The notes beneath the pieces were generated by a model. The model was not told the DNA's origin and ran no database searches. It worked only from the letters and a program-made list of their open reading frames with translations. A program made the translations under genes and the position numbers. DNA of 38,677 bases from an uncultured Lachnospiraceae bacterium (lineage in GTDB: Bacteria > Bacillota > Clostridia > Lachnospirales > Lachnospiraceae), in assembly GCA_902800325.1 (NCBI GenBank), contig CADCDW010000010.1, positions 1-38,677 of the forward strand, given 5' to 3'. Positions within the stretch are counted from its first letter, which is position 1. Every line of letters starts with the position of its first letter. Shown here piece after piece: positions 17,045 through 25,802 of the stretch.

Positions 17045-17314
17045 ATGTATGATTACGTTCCGGGCACCTACAAATCTACATATACCGAGGAAATAGACGG
17101 TACAACGGTCGAGCAGGAACGTTCCATAATACTAAACGAGGATCATACCGGAAAAATGATTTTTCAGGACGAAGTTTTACAGGACGAAGTGGATATATTA
17201 TGGTACAGTCATGAGATTGTAACCACAGACGGTACAAATACATACGAATATACAATAGAAGGCGACAATCTGATGATTAATCTAAATGATGAATGGATAA
17301 CCTTTACCAAGTAA
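17045..17314 (+). CDS. Small beta-rich protein, probably lacking its original N-terminus
   Basis: 89 residues with alternating beta-type pattern: GTYKSTYTEEIDGTTVE, then SIILNEDHTGKMIFQDE, and YEYTIEGDNLMINLNDEWITFTK. This resembles the repeated strand motif of lipocalin-like or small secreted clostridial lipoprotein domains. No ribosome site precedes the ATG. The frame stays open for another 21 codons upstream (reading ...STTTYDNFEAQT) without a start codon. I take it as a 5'-truncated remnant or a gene with a non-canonical start. It is one of three plus-strand ORFs in the annotation. A terminator shared with the DUF362 gene follows. Confidence 0.45.
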   Translation: MYDYVPGTYKSTYTEEIDGTTVEQERSIILNEDHTGKMIFQDEVLQDEVDILWYSHEIVTTDGTNTYEYTIEGDNLMINLNDEWITFTK

Positions 17315-17352
17315 AAAAAGTTTGTAATATGAACCTGCCAAATTAAAGACAA

Positions 17353-17390
17353 AACGGGAACTGCCATACATACGGCAGCTCCCGTTTTTT
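17353..17390. terminator. Bidirectional terminator between convergent genes
   Basis: AACGGGAACTGCC at 17353-17365 pairs with GGCAGCTCCCGTT at 17374-17386, followed by TTTTTT on the plus strand and preceded by an A-run, giving a T-run on the minus strand. It ends both the small plus-strand ORF and the DUF362 gene. Confidence 0.85.
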
Positions 17391-18286
17391 TATATTTCAA
17401 TTAATTCATACTCTTTAACACCGATTCCAAGCTCACATGCCGCATCTATGGTATGTTCTCCATTTCTTGAGGTTACTCTTTCCATAAAGTGCTCCCTTCC
17501 CCTATCATTGCTTTGCTTGACTAAATCTATACAGGCTCTGTCGATTGCTACAGGATCAGTTGCCGCCAGAATTCCTATATCCTTAAGGCAAGGATCTTCT
17601 GCAACCGCACAGCAATCGCAGTCAACAGACATATTGGCCATAACATTTATATATACGATATTGTCCTTAAAATGATCCACTACTGCAGATGCCGCCTCAG
17701 CCATAGACTCTAAAAAAGCGTCCTGTTCCGGCAAATCCTCCCAGACAATCCCCTGTTCCTCTGCCTTAACATATTTACCTGCAGAGTGAATGTTTACTTT
17801 ACCTGCAGTCGATGCACACCCGATAGAAAGCTGCTTAAGTGCTCCGCCGTAACCGCCCATAGGGTGTCCCTTAAAATGTGACAGTACAAGCATTGAATCG
17901 TAATTAAGGAAATTCTTACCCATGATGTCCGATTTTAAATGCTTTGCATTTCTCTTTATCGGAATCTCAATATCAGGTCCTTCCGCATCCATCAAATCTA
18001 CATCAAAATACTTATTCCAACCATGATTATAAATAAGCTTCTTGTGCTTTTCTGTAGAATTTCTCTCACCTTCATATGCGGTGTTACATTCTACAACCGT
18101 TCCACCCACATGTTCAACCATCGGCTTCCAAAACTCCGGATGCAGGAAATTCTGATTTCCGGCTTCTCCGGAGTGAACCTTAACCGCTACTCTTCCTGAA
18201 AGCTTTCTTCCAAGCACATCAAATAATCGAACTACATTTTCCGGTGTAATCTCTTTTGTAAAATAAACCTTTGAAACTGATCCCAT
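17390..18286 (-). CDS. DUF362 family protein
   Basis: 298 residues of the DUF362 family, redox-associated proteins often fused to ferredoxin domains. This copy has no CxxCxxCxxxC ferredoxin module. Conserved features are SGEAGNQNFL, the central LSHFKGHPMGGYGGALKQLSIG and the cysteine cluster C223, C225, C226 and C233 (DCDCCAVAEDPC), which could hold a metal or Fe-S centre. The family's reaction is not settled. The start is backed by AAGGAGG. A zinc-ribbon protein gene ends 27 bases upstream on the same strand, so the two may be co-transcribed. Confidence 0.85.
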   Translation of the reverse strand: MGSVSKVYFTKEITPENVVRLFDVLGRKLSGRVAVKVHSGEAGNQNFLHPEFWKPMVEHVGGTVVECNTAYEGERNSTEKHKKLIYNHGWNKYFDVDLMDAEGPDIEIPIKRNAKHLKSDIMGKNFLNYDSMLVLSHFKGHPMGGYGGALKQLSIGCASTAGKVNIHSAGKYVKAEEQGIVWEDLPEQDAFLESMAEAASAVVDHFKDNIVYINVMANMSVDCDCCAVAEDPCLKDIGILAATDPVAIDRACIDLVKQSNDRGREHFMERVTSRNGEHTIDAACELGIGVKEYELIEI

Positions 18287-18312
18287 TTTTCCTCCTTATA
18301 TTAGATTTTTAA

Positions 18313-18531
18313 TTACCTGCTGCTTCTTCCAAATAACCAACCCAACCAAAATCCTTTGGATTGATTCTTTCTGTCTCTCATTTTCTGTTCATATTCTTCA
18401 TAAACCATATCTCGTTTTATGCGTTCATGCCTCAGTTCACGTATCACTTTATCCGAAGCGCTAAAACCGCAATACGGACAAACCTGTACGGTCTCACCTA
18501 ATAATTCTCCACATTTTTCGCAGTTTCTCAT
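18313..18531 (-). CDS. Small zinc-ribbon protein
   Basis: 72 residues. C4-x2-C7 and C18-x2-C21 form one zinc ribbon. The remainder is a strongly charged helix (RELRHERIKRDMVYEEYEQK) ending in KGFWLGWLFGRSSR, which could touch the membrane. Such double-CxxC miniproteins are common in Clostridia and their role is unknown. GGGAGA precedes the ATG. Confidence 0.75.
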   Translation of the reverse strand: MRNCEKCGELLGETVQVCPYCGFSASDKVIRELRHERIKRDMVYEEYEQKMRDRKNQSKGFWLGWLFGRSSR

Positions 18532-18600
18532 ATTATCTCCCTACACTAAAAATTCAAATCATAATTCAGGTTTTACTCTAATAATTATTTACATCTTATA

Positions 18601-19221
18601 TCAGTTAATAATTGCAATAACAAATGTATCTTTACCTGCTAAATCTATATCCTCCGGATTACCTCTGTATGCAACCCAATAAATGCTCGAATTACTTTCA
18701 TATTCTGCAACGCCATCAAATTTTTCCATGAAAATCATCCTCTCATCTTCAGCAGCAAACTTATCTCTTGTAGAATCTATCACAACATCTACTCTGTCAG
18801 GATAGACTGCATCCATCCATTCCTTTGATTCAGGGATATAAAAAATATCATATATTATGGCATCACCCTCTGTAGTGCTTTGAACAACCCTGATATAGGC
18901 TTCCTCTTTGTCTTCATATTTCTTCATGAATTCTTCATAGAGATTATCATTATAGACCTTCGCTGCTCCTATAACAAAGCAGCCATCATTTATCGCATCA
19001 TCTACGCTGTAATCCTCACCTAACTCATCAATATTGCTTATTCCTCTGTTAGCACCATAAACCTCATACCAAGATTTATATTCCTCTTCTGTATCAGCAT
19101 CTGTCGTTTCTTTTGCCTCTGTTGTCCCATCTTTTTTATCCCTGTTCTTACCGCATCCCACTAAAGCAAAGATACATAAAAGAAGCAATATTAAGCTTTT
19201 ATTTTTTAATATTTTTTTCAT
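18601..19221 (-). CDS. Lipoprotein with a DUF4362-like domain
   Basis: 206 residues. The signal peptide ends in a lipobox at C23 (ALVGC), so it should be anchored outside the membrane. A Thr/Glu/Asp linker (about 28-48) follows. The domain from about 72 reads DDAINDGCFVIGAAKVYNDNLYEEFMKKYEDKEEAYIRVVQSTTEGDAIIYDI. That resembles DUF4362, where the core is an acidic helix and an IRVV..T.EGDPI strand pair; the match is from memory. Function unknown. The ATG follows TAGGAGAT. It appears to stand alone between two unrelated genes. Confidence 0.7.
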   Translation of the reverse strand: MKKILKNKSLILLLLCIFALVGCGKNRDKKDGTTEAKETTDADTEEEYKSWYEVYGANRGISNIDELGEDYSVDDAINDGCFVIGAAKVYNDNLYEEFMKKYEDKEEAYIRVVQSTTEGDAIIYDIFYIPESKEWMDAVYPDRVDVVIDSTRDKFAAEDERMIFMEKFDGVAEYESNSSIYWVAYRGNPEDIDLAGKDTFVIAIIN

Positions 19222-19285
19222 CGTTTATCTCCTAAAAAAATTTACTACCTAAATTTTATCATTTTTTCGGTAGTAAAACAATAAT

Positions 19286-19780
19286 TTATATCAGTTCATC
19301 TGCCCAAGCCTCAATTAATCTGTCCAGACTCCACGCTGCATTTGCAGGGCTTGTAGACGGCATAACCACAGCTTTAATCCCTGTAATCGGTTCAATATAT
19401 TTGATATATAACCTCTCGGCAGTTTTTCCGTTTACAATTATTTTTTTAATTGACGAATCCTTTAAAATTTTGCTTATGTCATTAGCCTTCGCATTTTTAA
19501 TGCTTGCATCCGATGAACCCGTAATCTCACATTCCGAAATCACATCCCAAAGTGCAAGATGATTCTTGAGTATAAGACTTTTCTTATCCTCGATTGTTTC
19601 AGGAATTTTCTCGTCAAATACATCTGCAACCACCTTCCAGAATCTGTTCTGCGGATGTCCGTAAAAGAATTTTACCTCTCTTGACTTAACGGACGGAAAG
19701 CTTCCCAATATCAGTATTTGTGAGTTCTCATCATAAAGCGGAGGAAACGGATGTTTAACCTTTTTTGAATCTTCTGCCAT
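19286..19780 (-). CDS. Hypoxanthine-DNA (deoxyinosine) glycosylase, uracil-DNA glycosylase family 6
   Basis: A 164-residue uracil-DNA glycosylase-fold enzyme for base-excision repair of deaminated adenine. Motif 1 is LILGSFPSVKS (about 23-33) and the DNA-contacting YGHPQNRFWK lies at 40-49. The fold then continues to IIVNGKTAERLY (about 115-125) and ends in the leucine-loop motif MPSTSPANAAW (140-150). These match the family 6 (HDG) pattern rather than Mug or classic UDG. The start follows AAGGAAT. The next gene upstream ends 20 bases away, so co-transcription is likely. Confidence 0.85.
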   Translation of the reverse strand: MAEDSKKVKHPFPPLYDENSQILILGSFPSVKSREVKFFYGHPQNRFWKVVADVFDEKIPETIEDKKSLILKNHLALWDVISECEITGSSDASIKNAKANDISKILKDSSIKKIIVNGKTAERLYIKYIEPITGIKAVVMPSTSPANAAWSLDRLIEAWADELI

Positions 19781-19800
19781 AATTGATTCCTTTATAAATT

Positions 19801-20232
19801 TTATCCTATAACCTTTTCAATCTGCTCTTTTGAAACTCCTGTCTTACTTGAAATCTGCTCAACAGACATTTCAGCATCATGATAAAGCACATTGATACGT
19901 ACAATGGTTTCAATATCTAAATTTTTTTCAGCAGTATTGTTTGACTCAGCTTCTGTCGGTTTATCATCTTTCTCTTTCTCGGGTTGATTTTCGGTTTGCT
20001 TTTCAGGTTGCTTATCTTCTTTTTCTTCAGCTGCTTGCTCTTTCTCTGCAGCAACCTTTTTGGATGCCTCATACTGCAAAATAAAAGCATTCAATTCACC
20101 CATTTTTTCTTCACTGTTCTTTTTTGATATTTTATTTTTTTTAATTAAATTCTTTGCAGTTATAAATGCAATTACAAAAATTACAATCATGTAAATAATA
20201 AAAAGATTTGAACCGCTTATTGCTAAAAACAT
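19801..20232 (-). CDS. Membrane-anchored protein with a C-terminal helix-turn-helix-like segment
   Basis: 143 residues. One N-terminal helix (about 9-27) is followed by a basic stretch KNLIKKNKISKKN. A Glu/Lys/Gln-rich linker (about 60-100) contains short repeats (KQPEKQTENQPEKEKDDKP). The C-terminal 38 residues (IVRINVLYHDAEMSVEQISSKTGVSKEQIEKVIG) resemble a Trp-repressor/sigma-4-like helix-turn-helix. That would put a DNA-binding-like unit on a membrane-tethered tail facing the cytoplasm. No family recognised; a regulatory role is inference. AGGAGG precedes the ATG. Confidence 0.6.
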   Translation of the reverse strand: MFLAISGSNLFIIYMIVIFVIAFITAKNLIKKNKISKKNSEEKMGELNAFILQYEASKKVAAEKEQAAEEKEDKQPEKQTENQPEKEKDDKPTEAESNNTAEKNLDIETIVRINVLYHDAEMSVEQISSKTGVSKEQIEKVIG

Positions 20233-20261
20233 ATCTTACCTCCTAAAATGCTTTGTTAAAA

Positions 20262-20855
20262 CTACAATTTTTTATAACACAAACTATATCTTGTCACTCC
20301 ATTATCAGCAGTCACACTGTTATATAGCTCACAGCCAAAATGCTGATACATTTCTGCATACTCTTTCATATCAGTATCAAATAAAAGTGTCAGCCCTTTC
20401 GCATCAGCCATACTTTTTGCAAATTTTATAAGCTCTGTCGCAACTCCTTTGCCCTGACACTCTTTGTCTACACAAACCATAAGTGCATCAATATGTCTTT
20501 TCTTTGCATACTGCTTATTGGAATTACCTATCTGCTTGGCAAATTTTAAAAGACTTTTTATCCTTGAATATTCCATCTTTGTGTACATTTTTAAAATCAT
20601 TTTTATCTGTGGCATAATCGGTTTTTTCACCGAGTCCTCAAGCCCGATGAAGCCTGTCATATCCTCATTTGCATATAATTCACCCGATTGATAAACGTAG
20701 TCAACATAGTACGACATATACTCCATGACATCATCCTTACGTTCAGACACCGAACCCCAGTTATGAAACAACTCATTTGTAACAAATGCTTCGCCTATAA
20801 TCCTTTTTATGCCATCTAATTTTTCCTGTGAAATGTTTTCCACTTTAGAAACCAA
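20262..20855 (-). CDS. GNAT family N-acetyltransferase
   Basis: 197 residues. Acetyl-CoA motif A is ALMVCVDKECQGKGVATELI with Q134-x-x-G137-x-A139. The C-terminal FGCELYNSVTADNGVTRYSL is the usual last strand pair. It probably acetylates a small molecule or peptide; the substrate is unknown. The start is TTG at 20855, chosen because GGGAGG lies eight bases upstream and no ATG is placed better. Its promoter block is closely similar to that of the zinc-ribbon gene at 22426. Confidence 0.8.
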   Translation of the reverse strand: MVSKVENISQEKLDGIKRIIGEAFVTNELFHNWGSVSERKDDVMEYMSYYVDYVYQSGELYANEDMTGFIGLEDSVKKPIMPQIKMILKMYTKMEYSRIKSLLKFAKQIGNSNKQYAKKRHIDALMVCVDKECQGKGVATELIKFAKSMADAKGLTLLFDTDMKEYAEMYQHFGCELYNSVTADNGVTRYSLCYKKL

Positions 20856-20902
20856 ATTATCTGCCTCCCAAGATTTATAATCTGTCAGTAAAATTTATAA
20901 CT

Positions 20903-20931
20903 ACCATACCACAAAACTGCATTTTTGAAAA
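20903..20931 (-). promoter_or_regulatory. Promoter of the GNAT gene
   Basis: The minus strand has TTTTCA (20926-20931), a 17-base spacer, and extended -10 TGGTATGGT (TATGGT at 20903-20908). Further upstream lies AAACAG, also conserved before the gene at 22426. Confidence 0.5.
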
Positions 20932-20972
20932 GAAACATTAGCTGTTTGAAAGTATAAATCAATGCATTTTTC

Positions 20973-20999
20973 TTGACAACCAAAATAATCGGCTATAAT
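20973..20999 (+). promoter_or_regulatory. Promoter of the AI-2E transporter gene at 21039
   Basis: TTGACA (20973-20978) and TATAAT (20994-20999) both match consensus. The spacer is 15 bases, shorter than the usual 17. The transcript leader would be about 33 bases, ending in AAAAGGAG before the ATG. Confidence 0.65.
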
Positions 21000-21038
21000 A
21001 TTTAATATACTGTTCAATAATATAAAAGGAGTTTAGTA

Positions 21039-22328
21039 ATGGCCGCTAATTCAAATAAAAAAAATAATAATACTCAAAATAGCAATTTAGAAAGTAATAA
21101 TTCAGAAGACACTATTAATAAAAAAATCACCTCAACAGACAATAATATTGAAACTTCCTTAAAAGGTAACACCCACAAGGTAAAGCGATACATTCCTATT
21201 TGTATTTGTGTCCTTGTTATGTTTATAATCTTCAAATACTGGGATAATGCCGTTCACTTTATAGGCCTTTTCTTAAGCGCATCATCGGGACTTATTATAG
21301 GAATGATTATAGCTTTCCTGGTCAATATTATTATGACCTCATATGAAAAGGGACTTTCCAAACTCTTTAAAGGCAAGATAAAGCATGGTGTACTAAGAGC
21401 AATAGGGCTTACTACCTCCCTGCTTACATTAATTCTGATTTTAGTCGGTATAATCAATTTTATTATACCGGAACTCATAAACAGCATTTCTCTTATGATT
21501 AAATCATTGAGCGATAATCTTCCGAAGATGCTTAACGAATTAAAAACTAACAAATATATCGGTAAATATGCTGTGACTCTTCTTAATTCCATGCCATCCT
21601 CGGAAAACATTGAAAGCACAGTTCAGGGACTGGGAAGCTTCGTGATAAATGGTGCAAGCGGTGCCATGAGCCTTCTGGTCAGTTCAGCGGGAGCATTAAT
21701 TTCAGTTATTGCCAATCTATTTATAGGAATTTTCTTTTCCATATATATTCTGGTTGATAAAGAAAAGCTTTCCAGACAATGTACCGGTCTCATTAAGACC
21801 TATGTTCCTGCCAGCGAAAAAGTCCTTTCATTGATTAGCTTGCTTGGAACCAACTTCCGTAACTTTATAGTTGCACAGGCAACCGATGCATGTATTTTAG
21901 GCGGATTATGTATTATTGGAATGCTTATTCTACAGCTTCCTTATGCCGTAACATCCGGTGTAATCGTTGCATTTTTTGCATTGATTCCTGTCATCGGTGC
22001 CTTTCTTGGTATGGGTATCTCTGCATTTTTCATACTCATGGTATCACCGGTAAAAGCACTTATTTTCCTTATTTTCATCATCACTCTGCAACAGATTGAC
22101 AATAACATCATCTATCCTCGTGTTGTCGGAAACAGAGTTGATCTTCCGGGAATGTGGGTACTCGCCGCGGTCACAGTATTTGGCGGTTTATTTGGAATCG
22201 TCGGAATTATGTGCAGTGTACCTGTAACCGCAACCGTATACAAGCTAATAAAAGATGATTATAGAAAAAGAGCCGGAAAAGAAGCTGTTGACGCTAATGA
22301 AAAAGAAGCTGTCGCAACAGATGATTAA
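21039..22328 (+). CDS. AI-2E family (PerM-like) membrane transporter
   Basis: 429 residues with about seven or eight helices, starting near residue 51 after an Asn/Ser/Thr-rich soluble N-terminus. The GVIVAFFALIPVIGAFLGMGISAFFIL segment, ITLQQIDNNIIYPRVVGNRVDLPGMWVL and VTVFGGLFGIVGIMCSVPVTAT are diagnostic of the AI-2E/UPF0118 family. Members have been tied to autoinducer-2 export and to Na+/H+ exchange, so the substrate is uncertain. A paralogue is encoded on the other strand at 27010. It has its own promoter, an AAAGGAG ribosome site and a terminator that begins inside the last codons. Confidence 0.88.
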   Translation: MAANSNKKNNNTQNSNLESNNSEDTINKKITSTDNNIETSLKGNTHKVKRYIPICICVLVMFIIFKYWDNAVHFIGLFLSASSGLIIGMIIAFLVNIIMTSYEKGLSKLFKGKIKHGVLRAIGLTTSLLTLILILVGIINFIIPELINSISLMIKSLSDNLPKMLNELKTNKYIGKYAVTLLNSMPSSENIESTVQGLGSFVINGASGAMSLLVSSAGALISVIANLFIGIFFSIYILVDKEKLSRQCTGLIKTYVPASEKVLSLISLLGTNFRNFIVAQATDACILGGLCIIGMLILQLPYAVTSGVIVAFFALIPVIGAFLGMGISAFFILMVSPVKALIFLIFIITLQQIDNNIIYPRVVGNRVDLPGMWVLAAVTVFGGLFGIVGIMCSVPVTATVYKLIKDDYRKRAGKEAVDANEKEAVATDD

Positions 22329-22353
22329 TTCATCATTGCGACAGCTTTCTTTA
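22306..22353 (+). terminator. Terminator overlapping the 3' end of the AI-2E gene
   Basis: AAGCTGTCGCAA (22306-22317) pairs with TTGCGACAGCTT (22336-22347). An inner GATGA/TCATC stem extends the hairpin, and TCTTT follows. The left arm lies within the final codons, so the coding end has been shaped to double as a terminator stem. Confidence 0.75.
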
Positions 22354-22425
22354 ACTTAATGTTTTGACTAAATGCCTGCCCCATGTTTCAATTGTGTCAC
22401 AGAACGTAAGTCTTGTCACTTTCCA

Positions 22426-23022
22426 TTAGTCATTTTTATCTACAATTATTTTGTCAATGTATCCATCATCATCATAATTGAAGGATACCTCATATTTACC
22501 GTCAAGCGAATGCTTAATCTCGATTATCTCAGACTCATCTGTTACCTCTTTACCTTCAAAAACAAGTGTAACCAATCTGTCATTAGTTTTATTACTTTGA
22601 ATCATTTCATCTAATGTTGACTCAAGGAAAAAAGCATCTTGCGTTCCATTATCACCGGTGAACTGAAAATTAAATGAATATCTCTTTGACTCTTCTTCCT
22701 GTTCCTTTGCCTTTTGTTCATATTCAATACGAGACTTATCTTCCTCTTCTTTAAAATCTCTAATGGATTTAATCGACATAAAAACTATAGTGCAAAAAAT
22801 AATTATAAAAAACACAATCGGAATAATCATAATCTTTGAAAAACGCTTCGCAACTACGTCTCGGGTATCAATTGCATTTTTCATAACATTATCCATCTTG
22901 ATATTTACATTTACATCATCATTTAATTTATACTTTGTTCCGCAATAAGGGCATGTAGCATACTCCTTATCATCATCAACCAAAAGATCTCCACCACAAG
23001 ATTCACACTTAAGTTTTTCCAC
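22426..23022 (-). CDS. Zinc-ribbon membrane protein with an extracytoplasmic domain
   Basis: 198 residues. The zinc ribbon is C6-x2-C9 and C24-x2-C27. One TM helix lies at about 64-84, then an acidic coiled stretch (EEEDKSRIEYEQKAKEQEEE), and a C-terminal beta-rich domain of about 85 residues with strands such as DRLVTLVFEGKEVT and GKYEVSFNYDDDGYID. The start is GTG at 23022, with AAGGAGG upstream. The zinc ribbon should face the cytoplasm. No function is established for this clostridial architecture. Confidence 0.75.
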   Translation of the reverse strand: MEKLKCESCGGDLLVDDDKEYATCPYCGTKYKLNDDVNVNIKMDNVMKNAIDTRDVVAKRFSKIMIIPIVFFIIIFCTIVFMSIKSIRDFKEEEDKSRIEYEQKAKEQEEESKRYSFNFQFTGDNGTQDAFFLESTLDEMIQSNKTNDRLVTLVFEGKEVTDESEIIEIKHSLDGKYEVSFNYDDDGYIDKIIVDKND

Positions 23023-23067
23023 GCTTTATCCTCCTTATAAATACCGATGATCACTGATTTCACATCT

Positions 23068-23096
23068 AACATACCATAAAAGCACAATTTTGAAAA
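23068..23096 (-). promoter_or_regulatory. Promoter of the zinc-ribbon gene at 22426
   Basis: The minus strand has TTTTCA (23091-23096), a 17-base spacer and TATGTT (23068-23073) with a TGG extension. The whole block resembles the promoter of the GNAT gene at about 20903-20956. Confidence 0.5.
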
Positions 23097-23122
23097 GAAA
23101 TAATGTAACTTCTGTTTGGGTA

Positions 23123-23168
23123 TAAAAAATACGGACTAAATCAGTTCTATATCAGATTTAGTCCGTAT
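23123..23168 (-). terminator. Terminator downstream of leuS
   Basis: A perfect 14-bp stem (23129-23142 with 23155-23168) has a 12-base loop and is followed on the minus strand by TTTTTTATA. It is the first strong terminator after leuS. Confidence 0.85.
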
Positions 23169-23187
23169 AAGGTTTACATAATGTTAT

Positions 23188-23280
23188 TTCGCCATCTCGC
23201 TTATCAGCTCGATGCGTTTTCTCGTCAAAGTGGTATTTGTGCAAGCACAATACCACCTCTCCTCGTTATTTCACTACAAA
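23188..23280. repeat. Structured intergenic element after leuS
   Basis: This stretch holds a 12-bp hairpin GTGGTATTTGTGC / GCACAATACCAC (23230-23242 and 23245-23256, one bulge) between phrases with CGCTTAT and CTCGTTATT. Those phrases also occur in the element at 28524-28680. TTATTTCGCCA occurs both at 23190 and again over the leuS stop codon. It looks like a decayed or partial copy of a dispersed repeat. Confidence 0.4.
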
Positions 23281-23281
23281 A

Positions 23282-25711
23282 TTATTTCGCCACTATATTA
23301 ACAATCTTATTAGGTACATAGATTTCCTTGATTACATTAAGACCGGCGAGTCTGTCGCCAAGGGCAGCCTTTGCTTTTTCAATTACAACATCCTTCGCAT
23401 CGTCTACGCCAATCATAACAGTAACTCTGGTCTTGCCGTTAATCTGAACAGCAATTTCCTTTTCATCATCCTTCATGGCATCCTCGGAATAAGTTGGCCA
23501 GCTCTGGTGGAATACAGAATCGGTTCCGCCAAGTTCCTCCCAAAGCTCTTCACCGATGTGTGGTGCAAACGGTGCTATAAGAAGTGCCATTGTCTTAAGA
23601 GTTTCTTTATCAACACCTGTTGTCTTGGTAAGCTCAACGCACTTATTATTTGCTTCCATAAATGCGGAAATTACTGTATTTAAGCTGAATTGTTCAAGAC
23701 GAGTTGTAACATCATATACCAGCTTGTTACGAAGCTTTACGAGCTCCTTGGTCTCTGCAGCATCCTTATCCTTGTTAGCCATAACCATGTTGTAGAATCT
23801 GTTTATGAAACGGTATATACCTTCCATACCGCTGTCATCCCAGATAGAATCAAGTTCAGGCGGACCGATGAAAAGCTCGTATAAACGAAGTGAATCACAG
23901 CCGTAATCATTTACCATATCATCAGGTGAAACGATATTTCCGAGAGACTTACTCATCTTGGTTGCTGCGCCTGTTTCCTTATCTCTACCGCAGACCATAC
24001 CCTGATTGAAGAGCTTCTTGAACGGCTCATCAAAATCAACGACTCCGATATCATTTAAGAACTTAGTGTAAAATCTTGAGTAAAGCAAGTGAAGAACCGC
24101 ATGCTCTACACCACCGATATACATATCTACAGGAAGATACTTATCTGCCTTTTCTCTGTTTACAAGCTCTTTATCATTCTTATTATCTACATAACGTAAG
24201 AAATACCAGGATGATCCTGCCCATTGAGGCATTGTATTGGTCTCACGCTTTGCAGGCTTACCACAGCAAGGGCAAGTTGTATTTACCCATGAATCAATTG
24301 CTGCAAGCGGTGACTCACCTGTACCGGTCGGCTCGTACTTCTCCACATCAGGCAAAAGTACAGGAAGCTGCTCTTCAGGCACTGCCACTGCACCGCAGTC
24401 AGGACAGTGAATAATCGGAATCGGCTCACCCCAGTATCTCTGACGTGAGAACACCCAATCACGAAGCTTATAATTAACTGTCTTCTTGCCGTAGCCAAGC
24501 TTTTCTATCATCTCCGGTGCTTCCTTTTTAAGTACGGAGGATTCCATACCGTTCCAGTCACCTGAATTAATCATTGTTCCTGAAGCCTCTGTATAAGCCT
24601 CAGTCATATTTTCTATCTCCTTGCCGTCCTTTGCAATTACCTGGATTATAGGTAAATCAAATTTCTTGGCAAACTCAAAGTCTCTGTCATCATGTGCAGG
24701 AACACACATGATTGCTCCTGTACCGTAATCAGCAAGTACGTAATCCGATAACCATATAGGAGTCTTCTTACCGTTTAAAGGATTAATCGCATAGCTTCCG
24801 GTAAATACACCGGTCTTGTCCTTATCCTGAAGTCTGTCTACATTTGACTTCATAGATGCCTCATAAATGTACTTGTCGACCGCTTCTTTAGTTTCAGGAG
24901 TTGAAAGTGAAGCTGCAAGCTCATGCTCAGGTGCAAGTACCATAAATGTAGCGCCCCAGAGAGTATCCGGACGTGTAGTATAGACAGTGATTACATCATC
25001 CTTGCCGTCTACCTTAAAATCAACCTCTGCACCATAGGATTTTCCTATCCAGTCGGTCTGCATCTTCTTAACCTTCTCAGGCCAGTCAAGCTTGTCAAGG
25101 TCAGCTAATAATCTTTCAGCGTAGGCAGTTATCTTAAGCATCCACTGACGGATGTTTTTCTTGGTAACCTCAGAATGACATCTCTCACACTTACCGTTTA
25201 CAACCTCTTCATTTGCAAGACCTGTCTTACAGGAAGGACACCAGTTAATCGGCATCTCCTTTTCATAAGCAAGACCTTTCTTAAACATCTGAACAAAAAT
25301 CCACTGTGTCCATTTATAATAATCAGGATCTGTAGTGTTTACCTCTCTGTCCCAATCATATATAGCAGCGATCTGATTAATCTGTCTTTTGATATTCTTT
25401 ATATTTTCAGCTGTTGATATAGATGGATGGATACCATGCTCTATCGCATAGTTCTCTGCAGGAAGACCAAATGCATCCCATCCCATTGGATGAATAAGAT
25501 AATAATTGTGCATCATCTTATATCTGCTCCAGACATCAGAAATAACATAGCCTCTCCAGTGTCCTACATGAAGACCGTTTCCTGACGGATAAGGGAACAT
25601 ATCAAGACAGTAATATTTCTCCTTTTTGCCGTCATCCACATTTACAGGATTTTCCTCCCATTTCTTATTCCATTTTCCTTCAATCAGCTTGTGGTTGTAG
25701 CTTCCAGCCAT
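23282..25711 (-). CDS. leuS: Leucyl-tRNA synthetase
   Basis: An 809-residue class Ia synthetase, normal bacterial length. The HIGH motif is HVGH (48-51) within [15 protein letters not shown], and the KMSKS motif is intact in [10 protein letters not shown] near residue 570. The editing domain is present ([13 protein letters not shown], and [17 protein letters not shown] read as [12 protein letters not shown]). Two CxxC pairs (CPSCKTGL with CERCH, and CPDCG with CPCCG) are probable zinc sites. The C-terminal domain closes with VNIVAK. GGAGG lies 10 bases before the ATG. The leader is too short for a T-box, so control must be of another kind. It reads as a single-gene unit. Confidence 0.97.
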   Translation of the reverse strand: MAGSYNHKLIEGKWNKKWEENPVNVDDGKKEKYYCLDMFPYPSGNGLHVGHWRGYVISDVWSRYKMMHNYYLIHPMGWDAFGLPAENYAIEHGIHPSISTAENIKNIKRQINQIAAIYDWDREVNTTDPDYYKWTQWIFVQMFKKGLAYEKEMPINWCPSCKTGLANEEVVNGKCERCHSEVTKKNIRQWMLKITAYAERLLADLDKLDWPEKVKKMQTDWIGKSYGAEVDFKVDGKDDVITVYTTRPDTLWGATFMVLAPEHELAASLSTPETKEAVDKYIYEASMKSNVDRLQDKDKTGVFTGSYAINPLNGKKTPIWLSDYVLADYGTGAIMCVPAHDDRDFEFAKKFDLPIIQVIAKDGKEIENMTEAYTEASGTMINSGDWNGMESSVLKKEAPEMIEKLGYGKKTVNYKLRDWVFSRQRYWGEPIPIIHCPDCGAVAVPEEQLPVLLPDVEKYEPTGTGESPLAAIDSWVNTTCPCCGKPAKRETNTMPQWAGSSWYFLRYVDNKNDKELVNREKADKYLPVDMYIGGVEHAVLHLLYSRFYTKFLNDIGVVDFDEPFKKLFNQGMVCGRDKETGAATKMSKSLGNIVSPDDMVNDYGCDSLRLYELFIGPPELDSIWDDSGMEGIYRFINRFYNMVMANKDKDAAETKELVKLRNKLVYDVTTRLEQFSLNTVISAFMEANNKCVELTKTTGVDKETLKTMALLIAPFAPHIGEELWEELGGTDSVFHQSWPTYSEDAMKDDEKEIAVQINGKTRVTVMIGVDDAKDVVIEKAKAALGDRLAGLNVIKEIYVPNKIVNIVAK

Positions 25712-25747
25712 AACTTCATTTCCTCCAAAACTTTTAAATATTTAGTA

Positions 25748-25775
25748 ATTATATCAAAACATGATACAAGGCAAA
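25748..25775 (-). promoter_or_regulatory. Possible promoter of leuS
   Basis: The minus strand shows TATAAT (25748-25753) with TTTGCC 16 bases upstream, the latter lying inside the hairpin that ends the preceding genes. The -35 is weak; the -10 is well placed, about 37 bases from the ATG. Confidence 0.45.
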
Positions 25776-25788
25776 TATGCCTTGTATC
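25763..25788 (-). terminator. Terminator hairpin between DUF4250 gene and leuS
   Basis: GATACAAGGCA (25763-25773) pairs with TGCCTTGTATC (25778-25788), with only a four-base loop. TGTTTTG follows on the minus strand, a moderate U-tract. It would end transcription of the DUF4250 gene just before leuS. Confidence 0.65.
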
Positions 25789-25802
25789 AATAATTTTATA
25801 TA

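Noticed and set aside
25712-25802. T-box leader for leuS
   Set aside because: Only about 90 bases separate leuS from the upstream gene and none of the T-box signatures is visible; a terminator and promoter fill the space.
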